Shown: piece by piece, positions 60,241 to 64,000 of the stretch | Position numbering within the stretch: the first letter of the stretch is position 1 | Layout of the letters: each line of letters opens with the position of its first letter | Source of the DNA: Oceanimonas baumannii | Lineage (GTDB): Bacteria > Pseudomonadota > Gammaproteobacteria > Enterobacterales > Aeromonadaceae | Assembly (NCBI RefSeq): GCF_002245495.1 | Contig: NZ_NQJF01000007.1 | Span: 168,732-232,731, forward strand | Direction of reading: 5' to 3' | DNA length: 64,000 nt | Notes under the pieces: generated by a model | The model's database searches: none | What the model was told of the DNA's origin: nothing | The model's input: the letters and a program-made list of their open reading frames with translations, nothing else | Translations under genes and position numbers: made by a program

Positions 60241-60560
60241 AACATGCCGTCATTGCTTTGACCGCTATTTATGGCGTCGGTCGTACCCGCTCCAAGGCCA
60301 TTTGTGCCGCAGCCGGTATCGCTGAGAATGTGAAAATTAAAGAATTGGATGAAGCTCAGGTAGAATCTCTGCGTGAGCAAGTGGCTAAGTTCACCGTTGA
60401 AGGTGACCTGCGCCGCGAAGTTTCCATGAACATCAAGCGTCTGATGGACCTGGGTTGTTACCGTGGCCTGCGTCATCGTCGCAGCCTACCCCTTCGTGGT
60501 CAGCGCACCAAGACCAATGCGCGTACGCGCAAAGGTCCTCGTAAACCGATCAAGAAATAA
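60204..60560 (+). CDS. rpsM: 30S ribosomal protein S13
   Basis: A 118-residue S13 of the 30S head that contacts the 50S bridge B1a/B1b. It begins at a GTG (60204), as in E. coli, and GTAGGAG precedes it. [20 protein letters not shown] and [20 protein letters not shown] are canonical. Confidence 0.98.
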   Translation: MARIAGINIPDHKHAVIALTAIYGVGRTRSKAICAAAGIAENVKIKELDEAQVESLREQVAKFTVEGDLRREVSMNIKRLMDLGCYRGLRHRRSLPLRGQRTKTNARTRKGPRKPIKK

Positions 60561-60571
60561 CGGGAAGGTAG

Positions 60572-60967
<396 letters not shown>

Positions 60968-60997
60968 CGTTTCTTGTAGGATAGTTGGAGAAAGAAC

Positions 60998-61618
60998 ATG
61001 GCAAGATATCTGGGTCCCAAGCTCAAACTGAGCCGTCGCGAGGGCACTGACCTCTTCCTGAAGTCAGGTGTTCGCGCGATCGATTCAAAGTGTAAAATTG
61101 ATACCGCACCCGGTCAGCACGGCGCTCGTAAGCCGCGTCTGTCTGACTACGGTGTACAGCTGCGTGAAAAGCAAAAAGTTCGTCGTATCTACGGCGTACT
61201 GGAAAAGCAATTCCGCAACTACTATAAAGAAGCTGCGCGCCTGAAAGGCAACACTGGTGAGAACCTGCTGCAGCTGCTGGAAGGTCGTCTGGACAACGTT
61301 GTATACCGCATGGGCTTTGGTGCTACCCGCGCTGAGTCTCGCCAGCTGGTGAGCCACAAGGCCATCCTGGTAAACGGTCAGGTTGTTAACATTCCTTCCT
61401 TCCAAGTTTCTCCCGAAGACGTTGTCAGCGTTCGCGAGAAGGCTAAGAAACAAGCCCGGATCAAAGCTTCCCTGGAGCTGTCCGGTCAACGTGAAAAGCC
61501 GACTTGGGTAGAAATTGACGCTACCAACATGCAAGGCACTTACAAGCGCCTGCCTGAGCGTAGCGACCTGTCTGCCGAAATTAATGAACAGCTGATCGTC
61601 GAGCTTTACTCCAAGTAA
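60998..61618 (+). CDS. rpsD: 30S ribosomal protein S4
   Basis: A 206-residue S4, a primary 16S-binding protein and repressor of the alpha operon. [20 protein letters not shown] opens it, and the S4 RNA-binding domain includes [26 protein letters not shown] and AGAAAGAAC precede the ATG. Confidence 0.98.
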   Translation: MARYLGPKLKLSRREGTDLFLKSGVRAIDSKCKIDTAPGQHGARKPRLSDYGVQLREKQKVRRIYGVLEKQFRNYYKEAARLKGNTGENLLQLLEGRLDNVVYRMGFGATRAESRQLVSHKAILVNGQVVNIPSFQVSPEDVVSVREKAKKQARIKASLELSGQREKPTWVEIDATNMQGTYKRLPERSDLSAEINEQLIVELYSK

Positions 61619-61642
61619 AGCCAGCTTCTAAGAGAGGACACA

Positions 61643-62632
61643 ATGCAGGGTTCTGTAACAGATTTTCTTAAGCCGCGTCTGGTTGATATTGAACAAATCA
61701 GTCAGACACATGCCAAAGTGACTCTCGAGCCGCTGGAGCGTGGCTTTGGTCATACATTGGGTAATACGCTGCGTCGTATTCTGCTTTCTTCCATGCCGGG
61801 TTGTGCTATCACCGAAGTTGAATTCGACGGTGTGCTGCACGAGTACAGCAGTAAGGAAGGTGTCCAGGAAGATATTCTGGAAATCCTGCTCAACCTCAAA
61901 GAGGTTGCTATCAAGCTGGAAGGCAAGGACGAAGTTACCCTGTCACTGACCAAAACTGGTGCAGGTCCCGTAACTGCAGGCGACATCACTCATGGTGATG
62001 ACGTCGAGATCGTAAACCCAGAGCACGTCATCTGTCATCTGACCGGGGACGACGCCGATATCAGCATGCGTCTGAAAATTCAGCGCGGTCGTGGCTATGT
62101 TCCTGCTGCTGCCCGCGCTCATACCGAAGACGACGAGCGTCCGATTGGTCGCTTGTTGCTGGATGCGGCTTACAGCCCCGTGGTTCGTATCGCCTATAAT
62201 GTAGAGGCGGCCCGTGTTGAACAGCGTACCGACCTGGACAAGCTGGTTATCGACATGGAGACCAATGGCACCCTGGATCCGGAAGAAGCCATCCGTCGCG
62301 CGGCCACTATCATGGCCGAGCAATTGGAAGCCTTCGTGGACCTGCGTGATGTCAGCGAGCCGGAAGAGAAAGAAGACAAGCCTGAGTTCGATCCTATCCT
62401 GCTGCGTCCTGTCGACGATCTGGAACTGACAGTTCGTTCCGCGAACTGTCTGAAGGCAGAAGCGATCCATTACATTGGTGATCTGGTACAGCGTACCGAG
62501 GTGGAGCTGCTGAAGACTCCCAACCTGGGTAAAAAATCTCTTACCGAGATTAAAGACGTGTTGGCGTCTCGTGGTTTGTCTCTGGGCATGCGCCTGGAGA
62601 ACTGGCCGCCTGCCAGCATCGCTGATGAATAA
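61643..62632 (+). CDS. rpoA: RNA polymerase alpha subunit
   Basis: A 329-residue alpha subunit. The N-terminal dimerisation domain has [20 protein letters not shown] and the C-terminal domain, which binds UP elements and activators, has [20 protein letters not shown] and [20 protein letters not shown]. Length matches E. coli RpoA. AGAGAGGA lies upstream. It lies between rpsD and rplQ as usual. Confidence 0.98.
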
Positions 62633-62676
62633 ACCGGATCACGGGTTTTACCGATTTAGTTAGGAAGGATTAGGTC

Positions 62677-63069
62677 ATGCGCCATCGTAAGAGTGGTCGT
62701 CAACTGAACCGGAACAGCAGCCACCGTCAGGCGATGTTCCGCAACATGGCCAGCTCCTTGGTTCGTCATGAAGTTATCAAGACGACTCTGCCCAAGGCAA
62801 AAGAGCTGCGTCGTGTGGTTGAACCTCTGATCACACTGGCCAAGAGCGACAGCGTTGCTAACCGTCGCCTGGCATTTGCCCGTACTCGCGACAGCGAAGT
62901 AGTTGGCAAACTGTTCAACGAACTGGGACCTCGCTATCAGGAGCGTCCGGGTGGTTACACCCGCATCCTGAAGTGCGGTTTCCGCGCTGGCGACAACGCC
63001 CCTATGGCTTACATTGAGCTGGTAGGTCGCGACGTTGAAGCGCAAGAAGCAGCTGCTTCTGAAGAGTAA
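62677..63069 (+). CDS. rplQ: 50S ribosomal protein L17
   Basis: A 130-residue L17. [20 protein letters not shown] and [20 protein letters not shown] are canonical. AAGGAT lies upstream. It is the last gene of the alpha operon, and a terminator follows 5 bases after the stop. Confidence 0.98.
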   Translation: MRHRKSGRQLNRNSSHRQAMFRNMASSLVRHEVIKTTLPKAKELRRVVEPLITLAKSDSVANRRLAFARTRDSEVVGKLFNELGPRYQERPGGYTRILKCGFRAGDNAPMAYIELVGRDVEAQEAAASEE

Positions 63070-63074
63070 AAATA

Positions 63075-63098
63075 AAAGCCGGGTTCGCCCGGCTTTTT
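63075..63098 (+). terminator. Alpha operon terminator
   Basis: AAAGCCGGG (63075-63083) and CCCGGCTTT (63088-63096) form a perfect 9-bp stem closed by a TTCG loop and followed by T's. Confidence 0.92.
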
Positions 63099-63650
63099 CT
63101 TTCCTGTAATTCCCTCCTGAGTTTTACCCCTCTGTTATACCTTTAAGTCATCATTGTTCTGGCCGCACAAACACCTCACACTGTTTTTTGCTAGGTAAAT
63201 ATGATGCGAGCTTTGGTGATGAGAGGTCTTTGTATCTTTGGTCTTATTACCTGGTACGGGCATTGTTGAGTTACCTGCTATGTGGTTTGTTGTGTTCTTG
63301 AGGCAGGCCAGCGCTGTTTGTCAGTATGCGTATATATGGCATGTTGCCGCTGTTCTGGTCTGGTAAGGGTGCTATTCAACTCGGGGCACGATAGGCACTG
63401 GCCATTGAACAAGAATATAAATGTGGGCCGTGAGAGAGAGCTGGGCCTGAAGCTAGGCAGTTTTACTGCTCGAGAAGTGACTGATGCCTTTATTGGCTAC
63501 GTATGGCAGCGAGGATCAGGTTCTCGAAACGGGCTCTATAAGCTCAATGAATGTGTTCACGCACTCAGAAATGTGTATAACTCTGTGGTTAACGTGTGGT
63601 TTTGCTGGGTTGTTGAGCGGTTGGCGATAAAGGGCGTGTTTTTATCAAAA
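63099..63650. other. About 550 bases without a recognisable gene upstream of the rrn promoters
   Basis: The stretch between rplQ and the rRNA operon promoters holds only short frames, the longest (63282-63683) without any recognisable domain. It is lower in GC than the ribosomal genes. No hairpin or repeat of note was seen. It may hold upstream activator (Fis-type) sites for the rrn promoter, which I cannot define. Confidence 0.4.
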
Positions 63651-63656
63651 AAGCCC

Positions 63657-63684
63657 TTGCGCAAAATCCGCGGCTCCCTATAAT
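63657..63684 (+). promoter_or_regulatory. rrn promoter P1
   Basis: TTGCGC (63657-63662) and TATAAT (63679-63684) have the 16-base spacer typical of rRNA promoters. GCGCATCC follows the -10, giving the GC-rich discriminator expected for stringent control. Confidence 0.8.
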
Positions 63685-63761
63685 GCGCATCCACTGACTC
63701 GGGGCAACACGCCAACGGTCACAAACGTTGAAAACGAACAAAATAAAGTTCAAATCAACGC

Positions 63762-63789
63762 TTGACGAACACCAAGAGTTGCGTAGAAT
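63762..63789 (+). promoter_or_regulatory. rrn promoter P2
   Basis: TTGACG (63762-63767) and TAGAAT (63784-63789) again have a 16-base spacer and a GCGCAGCC discriminator. An A/T-rich UP-element-like stretch lies directly upstream (63731-63760). Confidence 0.8.
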
Positions 63790-63817
63790 GCGCAGCCCTG
63801 ATCAGCGAAAGCGGTCA

Positions 63818-63856
63818 CGCTCTTTAACAATTTATCAAGCAAACTGTGTGGGCACT
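63818..63856 (+). promoter_or_regulatory. rRNA antitermination sites boxA and boxC
   Basis: CGCTCTTTAACAA (63818-63830) matches the rrn boxA consensus TGCTCTTTAACA, and TGTGTGGGCACT (63845-63856) matches boxC. They load the Nus factors and S10, which is encoded in this same window. Confidence 0.85.
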
Positions 63857-63953
63857 CGCAGTCGATTGAGAAGCAAAAAATATTGTTTTTCAATGATTTG
63901 TGAAGTGCACTAGAAATAGCAGCAATTCAGATATTCATTGAGCATCAAATCTT

Positions 63954-64000
63954 TAATTGAAGAGTTTGATCATGGCTCAGATTGAACGCTGGCGGCAGGC
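63954..64000 (+). rRNA. rrs: 16S ribosomal RNA, 5' end only
   Basis: The sequence from AATTGAAGAGTTTGATC onward is the universal 16S 5' end and continues as ATGGCTCAGATTGAACG. Aligning to E. coli puts position 1 at about 63954. The gene runs out of the window after 47 bases. Confidence 0.97.

Noticed and set aside
63282..63683. 133-residue frame between rplQ and the rrn promoters
   Set aside because: It has no recognisable domain or Shine-Dalgarno, is cysteine- and valine-rich in a random way, and runs into the P1 promoter. Not called as a gene.

Overview
The window is chromosomal DNA from a gammaproteobacterium. Housekeeping gene order (nudE/hslR-hslO-pckA, ppc-argE/argCBFGH, the S10-spc-alpha ribosomal superoperon), a single-gene GlcNAc transferase/deacetylase of the Aeromonas WahA type and a KdkA/OpsX-type inner-core LPS pathway point to Aeromonadales, perhaps near Oceanimonas, Oceanisphaera or Zobellella. 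That placement is inference from protein resemblance; no search was run. Most of the DNA is GC-rich. One block (about 5.46-8.19 kb) is clearly AT-rich.

Region 1 (1-10.9 kb) is an LPS core locus. It holds a truncated GT9 gene, waaE, an OpsX-type heptosyltransferase I, kdkA, waaA and waaF. Next come three AT-rich cassette genes (a GT9, a polysaccharide pyruvyl transferase and a GT25), then wahA and hldD. Together they make the heptose donor, add Kdo, phosphorylate it, add heptoses and then add outer-core sugars.

Region 2 (11-25.7 kb) holds a TetR regulator with the kbl-tdh threonine degradation operon, an Lrp-type regulator, a YdeP-type molybdopterin oxidoreductase divergent from a LysR regulator, and a GAF?-PAS-PAS-GGDEF-EAL protein. 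It ends with pckA, the redox and heat-shock pair hslO-hslR, and nudE-cysQ.

Region 3 (25.7-39.2 kb) holds metJ divergent from metB-metL with tandem met boxes, then aspA, a Nudix hydrolase and a small GlsB-type membrane protein. A four-gene iron-associated cluster follows (imelysin, di-heme DHOR, imelysin, DUF1513), then ybaK and a PanS-like transporter preceded by a hairpin-rich leader.

Region 4 (39.3-49.2 kb) is ppc and the arginine regulon: argE divergent from argCBFGH across paired ARG boxes. Two dispersed intergenic repeat families are visible in the window, an inverted-repeat-bounded element (two copies) and a REP-like cruciform.

Region 5 (49.2-63.1 kb) is the complete S10, spc and alpha ribosomal protein operons with their leaders, promoters and terminators. 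Region 6 (63.1-64 kb) is the promoter and antitermination region of an rRNA operon; the window ends 47 bases into 16S rRNA.

I saw no CRISPR array, transposase, integrase, phage gene or tRNA. The most interesting signals are the AT-rich LPS cassette, the structured leader before the PanS-like gene, the paired repeat elements, a 10-G tract inside argB, and the degenerate EAL domain with two 9-base homopolymers at the 5' end of its gene.
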